50,041 bases of DNA, taken from Haliea sp. Its GTDB lineage: Bacteria; Pseudomonadota; Gammaproteobacteria; Pseudomonadales; Halieaceae. Each line of letters begins with the position of its first letter. Within the stretch, counting starts at the first letter, position 1. Below are positions 8,358 through 16,777 of this stretch, piece by piece. Position numbers and translations under genes: made by a program. The notes below the pieces were generated by a model that saw nothing but the letters and a program-made list of their open reading frames with translations, made no database searches and had not been told where the DNA came from. Where the stretch lies: contig PKDD01000096.1 of the NCBI GenBank assembly GCA_002862465.1, positions 1 through 50,041 on the forward strand. The letters run 5' to 3'.

Positions 8358-8999
8358 TCAGCCACGTCCCATCGCAGCTGCTTCTGCCGCTAATATCTGA
8401 TTTACAATCGGATAGGATGATACTCTCTCAACAAAGCTTGAGAAAATCGGCCAGCGTGTGCTATCAGTTTCGTAGCCAGCATAGCCCGCATTCACAAAAG
8501 GACTCACTAGGCTAATATCTGCAATCATAAAATTGTCAAAAATAAAATCCTTTTCAGGGACCTGGGTCTCAAGATAATCTAGAATTGGAGGCAGCTGTTT
8601 GTCGATAATCTTTTTAACCAGTTCCTCATCTGTCTCCTGCTTGAGCACCATGGGTCGCATAAAGCGCTGGAAAAAAATTCCCGCTGCCAGTTCCGCCACT
8701 CGAGTCCCGCCTAACTCCTCGTACCAACGAGCTTTTGCTTTATCAACAGCGTTATCCGGATACAGTGCTGAACCGGGATAAGCGTCCTCTAGATATTCAC
8801 AAATAACCGTCGAATCACAAATGGTGAGTTCCCCGTCCTGCAGCGTGGGTATCTTTTCTAACGGATTAATCTTCCGGTACACCGCATCTCTAGTAAACGG
8901 AATTTGTTGAATTTGCTCGAAAGGCAGCCCTTTGAGGGCCAATGCTACCAAGACCTTTCGAACAAATGGAGACGCGGACGCGCCGTGCAAAATAATCAT
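8358..8999 (-). CDS. Glutathione S-transferase family protein
   Basis: A 213-residue protein. The N-terminal thioredoxin-like domain starts MIILHGASASPFVRKVLVALALKGLPFE, and the glutathione gamma-glutamyl contact motif appears as LTICDSTVICEYLEDAYP (the usual ES/DS element). An all-helical C-terminal domain follows, with FDNFMIADISLVSPF matching the N-capping box region. The ATG at 8999 has GGAGG six bases upstream; the longer frame to 9032 lacks such a site. The reaction, whether conjugation, isomerisation or peroxidase, is not determinable. The position between the monooxygenase and the dikinase-type phosphotransferase suggests a detoxification or xenobiotic-handling group, but that is inference. 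Confidence 0.85.
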   Translation of the reverse strand: MIILHGASASPFVRKVLVALALKGLPFEQIQQIPFTRDAVYRKINPLEKIPTLQDGELTICDSTVICEYLEDAYPGSALYPDNAVDKAKARWYEELGGTRVAELAAGIFFQRFMRPMVLKQETDEELVKKIIDKQLPPILDYLETQVPEKDFIFDNFMIADISLVSPFVNAGYAGYETDSTRWPIFSSFVERVSSYPIVNQILAAEAAAMGRG

Positions 9000-9183
9000 G
9001 AGCCGCCTCCATATTCCAACAGGTCCGCCCACTGTGGCACAACTTGTTCCACAGAAATCAGCACGGTAGCCTTACTCTGTTTCTGCGGTGACCACTTTTG
9101 GTATAGTACCGACATTAAAATCGTCGTCACTCCTTTTACAGTTTTTCAAGAATTGAATATAAAATTCTGACCGTGTTATACAA

Positions 9184-10638
9184 CTATTTAAATTTTAGAA
9201 CCGTGTCCGTCAGAGGCCTCAGGCGTAAGTTGATAAAGTCTATTATGAAGTTCTGATAAACTCGCCAGGGTAGTTTCTTACCTTGCTTTGGAAACTCTTT
9301 GGCAGCCCGCAAGATATAGCCTGAGCTAAAATCAAGCATTGGCTCCTCTTCAAGTCCGGCAGACGCAATATTTGGCACCGCCATCGTGGTTCCCGTCTTT
9401 CGCATATGATTTAGCAGACGACAAACATATTGGCCCGTAAGGTCAGACTTGAGTGTCCAAGAGGCATTTGTATAACCAAATACCTGCACCAGATTAGGCA
9501 CATTAGACAGCATCATCCCTCTGTAGACATAAAGCTTAGAAGATTCCACACTATTTCCGTCAACAATTAATTTTGTGCCTCCGATAAACTTCATTGTGAG
9601 ACCTGTGGCTAATACAATAATGTCAGCATCCAGATGCTTGCCGGATTCAAGCTGAATCCCAGTTGGCGAAAAATGCTTCACATTATCAGTGACCACCTCC
9701 GCGCGTTTTTCAGAAATAGCGGTAAACAAATCACCCTCGGGCACGGCGCAAAGTCGTTGATCCCAAGGATTATACTTCGGGGTGAAATGTGTCTTGATAT
9801 CGTAGTCATCGCCAAGCGCTTCGCGCACCTGGCCGAGCAACAAGTTCTTCACCATCTGCGGCCGCTTCCGCGAAAGATTGAATACTCCTATTTGTAGCAA
9901 GATACGCTTCCAACGAATGATGCGATAAACCCATGGTGCAGGTAGAATGCCGCTCAAACGCGCGGACCATGAGTCCTCCTCCGGTACAGAGGCTATATAG
10001 GTAGGGGAGCGTTGTAGCATAGTAGTGTGCGCCGCGGTTTTAGCCAGTTCAGGCACCAGTGTGACGGCAGTCGCTCCACTACCAATAACGACGATCTTCT
10101 TTGACGTGTAATCGAGATCTTCAGGCCACTTCTGAGCGTGAATCACCAACCCTTCAAAGTCATCACTACCCGAAAACTCTGGCGTGTGACCTTGTTCATA
10201 GTCGTAATAACCCCCACACATCATAAGAAAATTACACTGAAATTCGATACTGGCCTCCGTATCGGAGCACTGAGCACTTACCGTCCATGTGCAGGATTCA
10301 GACGACCAACTGGCGCTTTCTACCTTGCGATTATAGTAGATGTGTTTATCCACGCCCGTTTCAGTCGCTGCTTCTCGGAGATATTGCAGTATAGAAGGGC
10401 CGTCCGCGAGTGACCTAGTACCTAACCAGGGCTTAAAGGTGTAACCCAGTGTGTACATATCGCTGTCAGAGCGTATTCCTGGATACCTAAATAAATCCCA
10501 GGTGCCTCCTAGACTTCCTCTGGATTCAAGCAGGGCAAACGTGCGATCTGGGCAGTCACGCTGAAGATGCCGAGCACTGCCAATACCCGACAACCCCGCA
10601 CCCACGATAACGACATCCACGAAGTTATTACTGCTCAT
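9184..10638 (-). CDS. Flavin-containing monooxygenase, Baeyer-Villiger type
   Basis: A 484-residue class B flavoprotein monooxygenase. The FAD-binding GAGLSG is at 13-18, and the fingerprint FEGLVIHAQKWP at 161-172 fits FxGxxxHxxxW(P). The NADPH-binding GSGATA is at 186-191, and there is a late ATG motif (IIVLATGLTMKF). The opening strongly resembles EthA-like Baeyer-Villiger monooxygenases (GGTWDLFRYPGIRSDSDMYTLGYTFKPW). It would insert oxygen next to a ketone, making an ester or lactone, or oxidise sulfur. It sits at the downstream end of the acyl-CoA catabolic region, 141 bases after the MBL hydrolase gene, which could open the ester or lactone formed. That link is inferred. Confidence 0.9.
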   Translation of the reverse strand: MSSNNFVDVVIVGAGLSGIGSARHLQRDCPDRTFALLESRGSLGGTWDLFRYPGIRSDSDMYTLGYTFKPWLGTRSLADGPSILQYLREAATETGVDKHIYYNRKVESASWSSESCTWTVSAQCSDTEASIEFQCNFLMMCGGYYDYEQGHTPEFSGSDDFEGLVIHAQKWPEDLDYTSKKIVVIGSGATAVTLVPELAKTAAHTTMLQRSPTYIASVPEEDSWSARLSGILPAPWVYRIIRWKRILLQIGVFNLSRKRPQMVKNLLLGQVREALGDDYDIKTHFTPKYNPWDQRLCAVPEGDLFTAISEKRAEVVTDNVKHFSPTGIQLESGKHLDADIIVLATGLTMKFIGGTKLIVDGNSVESSKLYVYRGMMLSNVPNLVQVFGYTNASWTLKSDLTGQYVCRLLNHMRKTGTTMAVPNIASAGLEEEPMLDFSSGYILRAAKEFPKQGKKLPWRVYQNFIIDFINLRLRPLTDTVLKFK

Positions 10639-10779
10639 AATATGATTCTCTCTAAACCCAACCTTACATTTGCCTGCCGGTAACTGCGCGTCCTACTTTG
10701 AACCATTATGCAACCGCGTTCAATGGTTTGGCATCCTAGCTTCCTTCATTGCAACTCAGTGGTAACCGCGGTCGCGCGG

Positions 10780-11718
10780 TCAATTACTCTGCAAGCCTTC
10801 CTGCCACACACACAAACCCTGCGCATTGAGTTGCAAGTCAAGCCCAAGCCGAGCACGCAGATCGCCGCTATCCTCGCTAGCACCCAATTGGCGGAATAAC
10901 TCTATTGCATAATCACCCAACTGCAACGCTAGACGCGCTTCATCGCTAGCGTCAGTATTAGCAAACTTGGAATAGGCTTCTATTTGCTGCGCAAGCAATT
11001 GTGCCTTCTCATGTGAATATTCCAATTCTCCATAGTGAGTAAGATACAATCGTTGCGGCGCATAACTACCCAATAATTGAATCGAAGCAAGATAGGCTTC
11101 AGGGTCAAACTGACTGGGCGTAGTCGAGGGCATCACAAAGTCACCACCAGGCAATCGACACCAAGCATAAGAAACACCAAACATATCGCCGCTGAACCAG
11201 CCCCTGCTGACTTCATCCCAAACACAGAAATGGTGTTCGGCATGACCTCGAGTGTGGCGGAATTCCAGTGTTCGTCCACACAGAGAAATCTTTTCCCCAT
11301 CACCCATCTGCACAATACGAGCGGGATCAACAGGTCGAATGTCACCATATAACTGGCGGAACAGATCCGGCCCATACACCTGTGTAGCGCCGGCGATGAG
11401 TCGCTTTGGATCGACCAGATGCCGAGCACCGCGCGGATGAATCAGCAACTTTGCCAGGGGAAACGCCGCCATCATAGCACCTGCGCCCCCGGCGTGATCC
11501 AGATGCACATGTGTGGGAATCACATATCGCACCTGCTCAGAATCAATGCCACGATCCAGCAAAAGCTGCTCAAGAGCAGGGACACTGTGACAAGTGCCCG
11601 TCTCCAGCACCGCACATTCATCGCCTTCCTGCATCAGGTAGAAACAGGCCGTACCCTGCTGTATATACTCAGCATCGATGCAGGTAATACCAAAACCGAG
11701 AGGGGTGTAAATCGACAT
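10780..11718 (-). CDS. MBL-fold metallo-hydrolase
   Basis: A 312-residue metallo-beta-lactamase-fold protein. The metal motif HVHLDHAGG is at residues 70-78 (His70, His72, Asp74, His75). Further ligands are likely in FRHTRGHAEHHFCVWD and WFSGDMFGV, with YLTHYGELE near the C-terminal third. Such proteins hydrolyse thioesters, esters or lactones. The ATG at 11718 begins two bases after the stop of the SDR gene, so the pair is almost certainly co-translated. Confidence 0.85.
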   Translation of the reverse strand: MSIYTPLGFGITCIDAEYIQQGTACFYLMQEGDECAVLETGTCHSVPALEQLLLDRGIDSEQVRYVIPTHVHLDHAGGAGAMMAAFPLAKLLIHPRGARHLVDPKRLIAGATQVYGPDLFRQLYGDIRPVDPARIVQMGDGEKISLCGRTLEFRHTRGHAEHHFCVWDEVSRGWFSGDMFGVSYAWCRLPGGDFVMPSTTPSQFDPEAYLASIQLLGSYAPQRLYLTHYGELEYSHEKAQLLAQQIEAYSKFANTDASDEARLALQLGDYAIELFRQLGASEDSGDLRARLGLDLQLNAQGLCVWQEGLQSN

Positions 11719-11720
11719 TC

Positions 11721-12491
11721 TTAGCCGGAAGCAGCGACGGCTCCGCCGTCTAGCGCAATGGTCTGACCAGTTAACCAGGAGGAAGCACGGGCGCTCAAGT
11801 AAATAGCCGTGCCCGCCACATCCTGCGCATTACCGAGGCGACCGCAGGGGAAAAGCGCACCCATTTCCGCCTCATGATCAAGCAGATGAGCCGTCATCTT
11901 GCTGGGGAAAAACCCCGGTGCTATCGCATTAACATTTATCCCCTGAGGCGCGAGGTCTGCTCCGAGATGCCGTGTTAGGTGGTGCACCGCGGCTTTGCTA
12001 GCAGAATAAGCGTAGTTATTCATGTGCGGATGCGTTAAACCGTTGATCGATCCGATGTTGATCACGCGCGCAGGGTCGTCTTCTGCGCTCGCTGAGCGCA
12101 GGGCAGGCAGTAATTGCTGAGTAAGGAAAAATAATGATTTCACATTGAGGTCCATAGTCTTGTCCCAGCCACTTTCAGGGAACACGTCGATATCCGCACC
12201 CCAGGTGGTGCCCGCATTATTGACCAGAATATGTACCTTTTCTTCAGCAGCGCTGACGGCTTCGGCAAAAGCAACAACTCCCTCCATAGTCGAGAGGTCT
12301 GAGGAAATCGCGATGCACGACCCTATGCCAGCCAGTTCACTTACGGTAGCTTGCAATTCTTCTTCCTTACGAGCCGTAATGTACGTCTTCACGCCATTCT
12401 CGAGAAAACCGCGTGCGATCATAGCTCCAATACCGCGGGAACCACCCGTAACCACCGCCACTTTTCCGCTTACGTCAAAGAGATTCTTCAT
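11721..12491 (-). CDS. SDR oxidoreductase, FabG/RhlG-like
   Basis: A 256-residue classical SDR starting MKNLFDVSGKVAVVTGGSRGIGAMIARGF, with TGGSRGIG for cofactor binding and ITARKEEEL suggesting NADP preference through the Arg. Other elements are LVNNAGTTWG, INIGSINGLTH with the active-site Ser, YAYSASKAA for YxxxK and TGQTIALDGGAV at the C-terminus. The overall pattern resembles 3-oxoacyl reductases of the RhlG-like group. The ATG at 12491 follows AGAGGA, and the frame open to 12626 is only an extension into the AraC gene. It is probably part of the operon with the MBL hydrolase and acts on a 3-oxo or hydroxy intermediate. Confidence 0.88.
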   Translation of the reverse strand: MKNLFDVSGKVAVVTGGSRGIGAMIARGFLENGVKTYITARKEEELQATVSELAGIGSCIAISSDLSTMEGVVAFAEAVSAAEEKVHILVNNAGTTWGADIDVFPESGWDKTMDLNVKSLFFLTQQLLPALRSASAEDDPARVINIGSINGLTHPHMNNYAYSASKAAVHHLTRHLGADLAPQGINVNAIAPGFFPSKMTAHLLDHEAEMGALFPCGRLGNAQDVAGTAIYLSARASSWLTGQTIALDGGAVAASG

Positions 12492-12534
12492 GTTTTCCTC
12501 TTCATTATTTAAATTAATATCAAATTCATTTCGT

Positions 12535-13554
12535 TTAATGGTCACCGCGCTGTCGATACTCCGTAGGAGCACAGCCACACCAAGACTTAAAAGCGTTTGA
12601 GAAAGACGCCTGATCTGAATAACCAAGCAATAGCGCTATTTCAGTAACCGCCAATCGCGGATCGTCAAGATAGCGCCGAGACTGTTCCTCGCGCACCTCC
12701 TGTAACACAGTTTTGAAACTTGACTGCAGTGCACTAAGACGGCGTTGGAGCGTACGCCGGGACACACTTAATTCCAATGCCAGGCTATCGATAGTCAAGG
12801 CCCCTCCCGGAAGAGCGCGGCGGATAGCGATGCGCGTGTCACGTAAAAAAGGATCTACAGTCAGAGGCTCATCGAACACCGAGCGCGGACCAGCCCAAAA
12901 ATCTGCACCCAGTTCAAAACCAACATTAATTAATGGGTAGTGTACCACCTCTCGAGAAAAATACAGACAACTCACTTCACAACCAAACTTGAGATTAGAA
13001 CCAAAAGTCCGTTTCAGCGCGCGCGTATCATCGGGTGCAGGGTAAGAAAATTCAGCGGCGCGCACTGGAACAGGCAGTGCACAAATAGCGCTGACAATCT
13101 CAGCGGATGACTTCAGCATCTCGTCAACCAATGGCCGCCATGTCGAGGTTTCCTCATCGAGCGGATGCCACTCGAGTCGAATAAAATCGCCCTGTGGACG
13201 GATTAACACTCGTCCAGTATCGCCTCTTATTCGGATAGTGCTGGGAATAACATTAAAGTATTCCTTTAAATTACGACAGATCGTTGTCATATATAGATGT
13301 AGGTTCATCCCAGTGAAGTAAACGATATGCCCCACATACAAACCAATATCCGAATCTGCACTGCGCTCAGCAGCCATGCGGTAAAGATCCATATAACTTG
13401 CTAGCGGAATACGCTCTGCTGGCGCACTGAGCAGGTCCTGACTAATGCCTGCATCACGAAGCAATATCGCACTATCCACTCCTAGCGCGCTAGCAGCCTG
13501 CACAACAGCTTTCGGGCAAAGTACATAAACGCTACCACCACTCAACGTAGACAT
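12535..13554 (-). CDS. AraC-family transcriptional regulator
   Basis: A 339-residue regulator with an N-terminal Arabinose_bd-type ligand domain (MSTLSGGSVYVLCPKAVVQAASALGVD onward) and a C-terminal double helix-turn-helix. The latter includes LTIDSLALELSVSRRTLQRRLSALQSSFKTVLQEVR and LAVTEIALLLGYSDQASFSNAFKSWCGCAPTEYR. This is the group that often responds to acyl-CoAs or hydrophobic compounds, as in the AraC-like regulators near fatty-acid and steroid catabolism. The ATG at 13554 begins one base after the TGA of the carboxyltransferase, so the regulator is translationally coupled inside the operon it probably controls. Confidence 0.88.
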   Translation of the reverse strand: MSTLSGGSVYVLCPKAVVQAASALGVDSAILLRDAGISQDLLSAPAERIPLASYMDLYRMAAERSADSDIGLYVGHIVYFTGMNLHLYMTTICRNLKEYFNVIPSTIRIRGDTGRVLIRPQGDFIRLEWHPLDEETSTWRPLVDEMLKSSAEIVSAICALPVPVRAAEFSYPAPDDTRALKRTFGSNLKFGCEVSCLYFSREVVHYPLINVGFELGADFWAGPRSVFDEPLTVDPFLRDTRIAIRRALPGGALTIDSLALELSVSRRTLQRRLSALQSSFKTVLQEVREEQSRRYLDDPRLAVTEIALLLGYSDQASFSNAFKSWCGCAPTEYRQRGDH

Positions 13555-13555
13555 A

Positions 13556-15085
13556 TCAGGTAATTTTTGCTGCGGCCAGAGCGCGCAATACCACCGCGCG
13601 CGTATCAGCCGGGTCAATAACTGCATCCACTTCCAGATATGAGGCAGCCTCCGAAGCCTTACCGACCTCATACATGCGCGCAACAAGCTGCTGGAAAAGC
13701 GCTTCACGCTCGACCAAATCGTCGAGTGCTTCCAATTCTTTTTTGAAACCCAACCTGACGGCTCCCTCCAACCCCATACCGCCTACTTCGCCCGTTGGCC
13801 AGGCAGCGGCGTACACCGGAGCGACAAAACTCCCGCCAGTCATTGCCATTGCACCGAGGCCATAGGCTTTACGCAAAAATATCGCCACCATAGGAACCCG
13901 CAGTTTTGCGCCTGCCAAGAACAAAGAAGACATGCGACGCACCGCCCCCTGAACCTCGCTGTCTGGGCCCACCATAAAGCCCGGAGTATCGGTGAGTGAT
14001 AGCACTGGCAAAGAGAATGCATCACAAATCTGCAGGAATCGCGCGGCCTTTTCTGAGGCTATTGCATCTACCGCGCCACCGAGTTGCTGGCAGTCATTGG
14101 CGATCAGGGCAACGGGCTTTCCCTCGAGCCGGATGAATCCGATGATAATACTTCGACCGTATATGCGCTGTAATTCCAAAAACGAATCAGTGTCCGCAAT
14201 AGTTTTGATAACATCACGCACTGGATAACTCCAACGCCTATCTTCAGGAATAACATCACGCAATGCTTCCTGTGACATCGTATCCCATTGAGACACCGCG
14301 CCCTGAAAATAAGACAGCAGTTGTTGGGCCAAAACGGTAGCATGTGCCTCGTCGTCAGCGACAATATCTACAACTCCGTTTCTTTCCTGCACCTCAATAG
14401 GACCGATAGCAGTGGGCTCATACTTACCCAAACCGCCGCCTTCGATCATCGCAGGACCTGCCATACCAATCCATGAATGGCGAGTGGCAATACAAAAATC
14501 GGCACAGCCAAATAGGGCTGCGTTTCCAGCAAAGCAATATCCATTATTCACGGCAATGCGCGGCACCGTGCCACTAAGCGCGGCCCAGGTACTGAACGAT
14601 TTGATGTTGAGGCCGGCAATTTGCGTAGCGACATCAGTATCGCCCGGGCGACCACCGCCGCCCTCGGTATACATCACTAGGGGTAATGAGTGCTCGCGAG
14701 CCAACTCGCAGATGCGGTCCAGTTTTTGGTGATGGAAAAAACCCTGCGTCCCAGCCAGCACCGAGTAATCATTGACAATGATGCCTGCCCGCGCGCGGTC
14801 TCGACCAAACAAACCCGCGTTAATAGTGCAGGTCCCTGTAATAATCCCATCCGCGGCAGTGTTAGTCTGCAAATCCTCATAATCCCGGCGACTGCGCTGT
14901 GCCGCCACGGCAAGTTGTCCGTATTCCTGGAACGAATCCTCGTCGACCAAATCTGCGACGTTCTCTCTAGCGGTACGGTATCCCTTAGTGTGACGTTTAG
15001 CACGCGCCTGTGATCGCGCTGCATCCAACGTACGCTCTGTGCGTTTGCGCAACGCTTGCAACTCAGGTCTTATATCACCGTCCAT
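13556..15085 (-). CDS. Acyl-CoA carboxylase carboxyltransferase (beta) subunit
   Basis: A 509-residue biotin-dependent carboxyltransferase. The N-terminal half shows ENVADLVDEDSFQEYGQLA, FFHHQKLDRICELAREHSLPLVMYTEGGGGRPGD and NGYCFAGNAALFGCADFCIAT. The C-terminal half has IANDCQQLGGAVDAIASEKAARFLQICDAFSLPVLSLTDTPGFMVGP and KAYGLGAMAMTGGSF. These are the two crotonase-fold halves with the paired oxyanion glycine motifs of propionyl-, methylcrotonyl- and geranyl-CoA carboxylase beta chains. The acyl substrate is not readable. No biotin carboxylase or biotin carrier gene lies in this window, so a partner must be encoded elsewhere. The ATG at 15085 follows GGAGAG, and the frame continuing to 15238 is not used. 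Confidence 0.85.
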   Translation of the reverse strand: MDGDIRPELQALRKRTERTLDAARSQARAKRHTKGYRTARENVADLVDEDSFQEYGQLAVAAQRSRRDYEDLQTNTAADGIITGTCTINAGLFGRDRARAGIIVNDYSVLAGTQGFFHHQKLDRICELAREHSLPLVMYTEGGGGRPGDTDVATQIAGLNIKSFSTWAALSGTVPRIAVNNGYCFAGNAALFGCADFCIATRHSWIGMAGPAMIEGGGLGKYEPTAIGPIEVQERNGVVDIVADDEAHATVLAQQLLSYFQGAVSQWDTMSQEALRDVIPEDRRWSYPVRDVIKTIADTDSFLELQRIYGRSIIIGFIRLEGKPVALIANDCQQLGGAVDAIASEKAARFLQICDAFSLPVLSLTDTPGFMVGPDSEVQGAVRRMSSLFLAGAKLRVPMVAIFLRKAYGLGAMAMTGGSFVAPVYAAAWPTGEVGGMGLEGAVRLGFKKELEALDDLVEREALFQQLVARMYEVGKASEAASYLEVDAVIDPADTRAVVLRALAAAKIT

Positions 15086-15161
15086 TGCTCTCTCCGCCTT
15101 GGTATCAGGGTAATAGTATAACGCGGATGGCCACTGCTTGAGGCTAAGACTATTAGCTAAA

Positions 15162-15932
15162 CTACTGCGTTTTCCCGCGCTGCTGCACACCAGAGCGACG
15201 AGTAGCAATAACATCGCCCGACACTCGTTGGTTAACATCAGTCATCAGGCTACGCTCCATGGCCAACCCAGTAGCCAGATCGGTCTGCAAGCCCTCGTTT
15301 ACCATTTGCTTATAGACCTTCACCGTTTCTGGCACGCAGCTTGCAATATCTGCCGCGACCTGTCGACAAGCGTCAAGCAAATCCTCGGGAGCCACCACAC
15401 GACTCACTAAACCCCACGCTTCCGCGCACTGCGCAGATATAAAATTGCCGGTAAAATGCGCCTCCCGCGCCCTACTCGGTCCAATAATACGTGCTAGCTT
15501 CTGGGACAATCCCCAACCCGGCGCCAGCCCCACGCGACAGTGGGTGTCAGCAAAGCGTGCGTCCGGAGAGGCGAGCAGAATATCACCCATCAGCGCAAGC
15601 TCGAAGCCGCCGGTGGCTGCAACGCCATTCACCCCAACTATAATGGGCCGATCAAAAGCCATCATGGCTGCGGTAATATCGTGTTGAGCATGAATGGCAT
15701 ACACGCCAAGGCCGGATTTATCTTCCGCCATTGCCTTGAGATCCAGGCCTGCACAAAACGCTGTACCTGCGCCTGTTAGAATCGCAGCATGAATATCACT
15801 ATCGTTCTGCAACTGGCGGAAGGCCTCGCACAGATCAAGCAGTAATTGTGGGGATAGCGCATTTCGAGCATGCGGACGATTAAGCGTAAGGACGGCATAA
15901 CCGTCCTCCCGTTGCAGCAGCAGTTCTGTCAT
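15162..15932 (-). CDS. Enoyl-CoA hydratase/isomerase (crotonase) 1
   Basis: A 256-residue crotonase. Its motifs include LTLNRPHARNALSPQLLLDL, ILTGAGTAFCAGLDLKAM for the first oxyanion-hole loop and VNGVAATGGFELALMGDILLASPDARFADTH for the second. The second loop carries acidic residues differently from classical two-glutamate hydratases, so the reaction may be hydration, isomerisation or another crotonase chemistry. The ATG at 15932 has AAGGAG upstream, and the reading frame extending to 16037 overlaps the preceding crotonase. It is the third of three consecutive CoA-processing genes downstream of the racemase. Confidence 0.88.
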   Translation of the reverse strand: MTELLLQREDGYAVLTLNRPHARNALSPQLLLDLCEAFRQLQNDSDIHAAILTGAGTAFCAGLDLKAMAEDKSGLGVYAIHAQHDITAAMMAFDRPIIVGVNGVAATGGFELALMGDILLASPDARFADTHCRVGLAPGWGLSQKLARIIGPSRAREAHFTGNFISAQCAEAWGLVSRVVAPEDLLDACRQVAADIASCVPETVKVYKQMVNEGLQTDLATGLAMERSLMTDVNQRVSGDVIATRRSGVQQRGKTQ

Positions 15933-15958
15933 TAGACTCTTCTCCTTCAGACGGCGTT

Positions 15959-16747
15959 TTATCGCCCCCTCCACACGGGTTTGCGTTTCTGCAAAAAGGC
16001 CGCAACGCCCTCCTGTGCATCGTCGCTCGCCATACAAACATGTTGCAATTTAGCTTCCCCAGAAATTGTGTCACTGACGGACTCTTCTATCGCAGCGTTA
16101 AGCGCCTGTTTAGCAAAGCGCAGAGACAAAGGGGCTTTACCCGCGATCTCCTGCGCCCAACCGAGTGTATCTTCCAGAAGTCTATCGGCTGGAACTACCC
16201 GATTGCATAGGCCCCATTGTAAACATTTTTCGGCACGAATTTTCTCCCCGGTAACAATGACCTCATAGGCGCGCTTCCGACCCAGCGTGCGCGCTAGGTG
16301 CCACGTCGCGCCGCCGTCCGGTATCAGACTAATGGCAGCGAAAGCCTGATAGATGAATGCATCTTCTGCCATTACCGTGAGATCACAGACCATGCCCAAA
16401 GCACTTCCAATGCCGGCACAGGCGCCATTGATTGCACTAATCCAAGGTTTGGGAGCCTCGTGAATTTCCATCAGCACGGGCTTGTACTCGCCATTAAGTT
16501 GATCCTCAACTCGGAAAGTCAATGCATCCTCAGGGACGTCTGCTAAATCGGCACCCGCACTAAAAACTCGACCGATACCGGTCACGACCACCACACGCAC
16601 ACTGTCATCGTCGTTGACCTCACGCACCGCTAACAACAGATCACGGCGCAAAGCTTTATTAAAACTATTAAGGTTATCAGGGCGGTTTAAACTCACCACC
16701 GCAACCGAATCATGACGTTCTACCAGAACTGTTTCATACTTACTCAT
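15959..16747 (-). CDS. Enoyl-CoA hydratase/isomerase (crotonase) 2
   Basis: A 262-residue crotonase with VVSLNRPDNLNSFNKALRRDL, VVVVTGIGRVFSAGADLADV and INGACAGIGSALGMVCDLTVMAEDAFIYQAFAAISLIPDGGATWHLARTLG. The last segment contains the helix with catalytic acidic residues usual in PaaG-like hydratases/isomerases. The ATG at 16747 is preceded by AAGGTG; the GTG at 16756 adds three residues and is less likely. The gene lies 30 bases after the racemase and 26 bases before crotonase 1, so an operon is likely. It is likely the main enoyl-CoA hydratase of the surrounding pathway. Confidence 0.88.
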   Translation of the reverse strand: MSKYETVLVERHDSVAVVSLNRPDNLNSFNKALRRDLLLAVREVNDDDSVRVVVVTGIGRVFSAGADLADVPEDALTFRVEDQLNGEYKPVLMEIHEAPKPWISAINGACAGIGSALGMVCDLTVMAEDAFIYQAFAAISLIPDGGATWHLARTLGRKRAYEVIVTGEKIRAEKCLQWGLCNRVVPADRLLEDTLGWAQEIAGKAPLSLRFAKQALNAAIEESVSDTISGEAKLQHVCMASDDAQEGVAAFLQKRKPVWRGR

Positions 16748-16777
16748 CGCACACACCTTTTATCAAGCTAATCATCA

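Noticed and set aside
12145-12600. 151-codon plus-strand frame
   Set aside because: It lies opposite the SDR and AraC genes, has low-complexity Ser/Thr/Ala content and no family resemblance.
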